Positions 63,695 through 64,000 of a stretch of 64,000 nt of DNA are shown in pieces (positions within the stretch are counted from its first letter, which is position 1; each line of letters begins with the position of its first letter). The stretch lies in assembly GCA_022820805.1 (NCBI GenBank), contig JAJEEV010000041.1, positions 108,078 through 172,077 on the forward strand. Reading direction: 5' to 3'. Position numbers and translations under genes: made by a program. The stretch is from Acidimicrobiia bacterium. GTDB taxonomy: Bacteria > Actinomycetota > Acidimicrobiia > Acidimicrobiales > Aldehydirespiratoraceae. Below the pieces are notes generated by a model. That model saw nothing but the letters and a program-made list of their open reading frames with translations. It searched no databases and was not told the DNA's origin.

Positions 63695-64000
63695 GGCGAC
63701 GAGTCAGATGACCGACGAATAGGGCGAAGCCCGTGTCGGTCATCTGAACTCGGCGACAGGACCCGCCGGCCGGGACGAGTATCCCCAGGCCGGGGGGTGG
63801 CGACGAGTCAGATGATCGACGAATAGGGCGAAGCCCGTGTCGGTCATCTGAGCTCGGCGACAGGACCCGGCCGGGACGAGTATCCCCAGGCCGGGGGGTG
63901 GCGACGAGTCAGATGATCGACGAATAGGGCGAAGCCCGTGTCGGTCATCTCGGCTCGGCGACAGGACCCGCCGGCCGGGACGAGTCCGGGATGAGTATCG
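63695..64000 (+). repeat. Tandem hairpin repeat array, about 101-104 bp units
   Basis: Three units begin at 63695, 63799 and 63900; the third runs to the window edge. Each contains an inverted repeat CAGATGAyCGAC / GTCGGTCATCTG (in unit 1: 63705-63716 and 63735-63746, perfect 12 bp). It encloses a GGGC-gaa-GCCC mini-hairpin, flanked by CGAGT / ACTCG-type extensions. In units 2 and 3 the left arm has T for C, which keeps a G-U pair in plus-strand RNA; unit 3 also ends in TC instead of TG. No protein-coding gene is supported from about 63744 to 64000. Confidence 0.8.

Noticed and set aside
63695..64000. CRISPR array
   Set aside because: Units are about 100 bp and nearly identical from end to end, with no variable spacers, and no cas genes are present.
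1..64000. rRNA, tRNA, transposase, integrase or phage genes
   Set aside because: None was recognised on either strand; composition and codon use look even across the window, so no recent island boundary is claimed.

Overview
The window is high-GC DNA (my impression is close to 70 percent G+C), densely packed with genes. Several things point to an actinomycete, most likely the class Acidimicrobiia: a DUF3516-type Ski2-like helicase, a mycothiol-dependent-isomerase-like protein, IpdAB/IpdF-type steroid genes close to the mycobacterial proteins, lipoproteins with AAC/GGG lipoboxes, and many apparently leaderless genes in which a TAnnnT box lies 6-9 nt before the start codon. The class assignment is an inference from gene content. 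No rRNA, tRNA, phage, transposase or CRISPR array was recognised.

Region 1 (1-14899, plus strand) is one long run of overlapping genes: a LivHMGF-type ABC importer, a cyanuric acid hydrolase/barbiturase-family ring-opening amidohydrolase, a Rieske monooxygenase-like protein, a three-subunit molybdenum hydroxylase, an amidohydrolase, a DapA-like aldolase, an ornithine cyclodeaminase-like enzyme, a two-subunit Rieske dioxygenase and a double VOC protein. Together they look like uptake plus catabolism of an N-heterocyclic compound; the substrate cannot be read from the sequence. Region 2 (14901-20899, minus strand) is a second molybdenum hydroxylase locus ordered FAD subunit, large subunit, iron-sulfur subunit, second large subunit. 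Region 3 (21064-25146) holds a RidA-like protein, two tandem cupins, a 3Fe-4S ferredoxin and two tandem paralogous MFS transporters.

Region 4 (25184-34851) mixes a helicase, SDRs, a membrane protein, an MDMPI-like protein, a VapBC module, a low-molecular-weight phosphatase and a steroid-degradation patch (IpdA, IpdB, an SDR, and a 3-alpha-HSD-like SDR nearby). Region 5 (35005-38254) is a siroheme synthesis plus nitrite/sulfite reductase operon behind a repeated ATCAGATTT operator-like motif. Region 6 (38258-53944, minus strand) runs NfeD, flotillin, an HSD17B4-type SDR, an IpdF-like SDR, four tandem peptide/nickel-type binding lipoproteins, then DppBCDF.

Region 7 (54121-63043, plus strand) has a cyclase-family hydrolase, an oxygenase that keeps the mononuclear iron site but has lost its Rieske ligands, a nucleoside-type ABC importer (ATPase, two permeases, BMP-type lipoprotein), a ribokinase-family kinase and a nucleoside hydrolase: uptake and breakdown of nucleosides or related N-glycosides. 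The window ends with a conserved hypothetical gene (minus strand) and a tandem array of roughly 101-104 bp hairpin repeats running off the edge.

The most unusual structural signal is a set of tiny ORFs that exactly bridge short intergenic gaps, overlapping both neighbours by 4 nt (680-718, 20022-20042, 32701-32739, 58704-58742). Three of them span gaps of exactly 31 bp with 12 codons. There is also a divergent leaderless promoter (about 54025-54034) from which both transcripts would begin with a 24-25 codon mini-ORF ending at the next gene's start.
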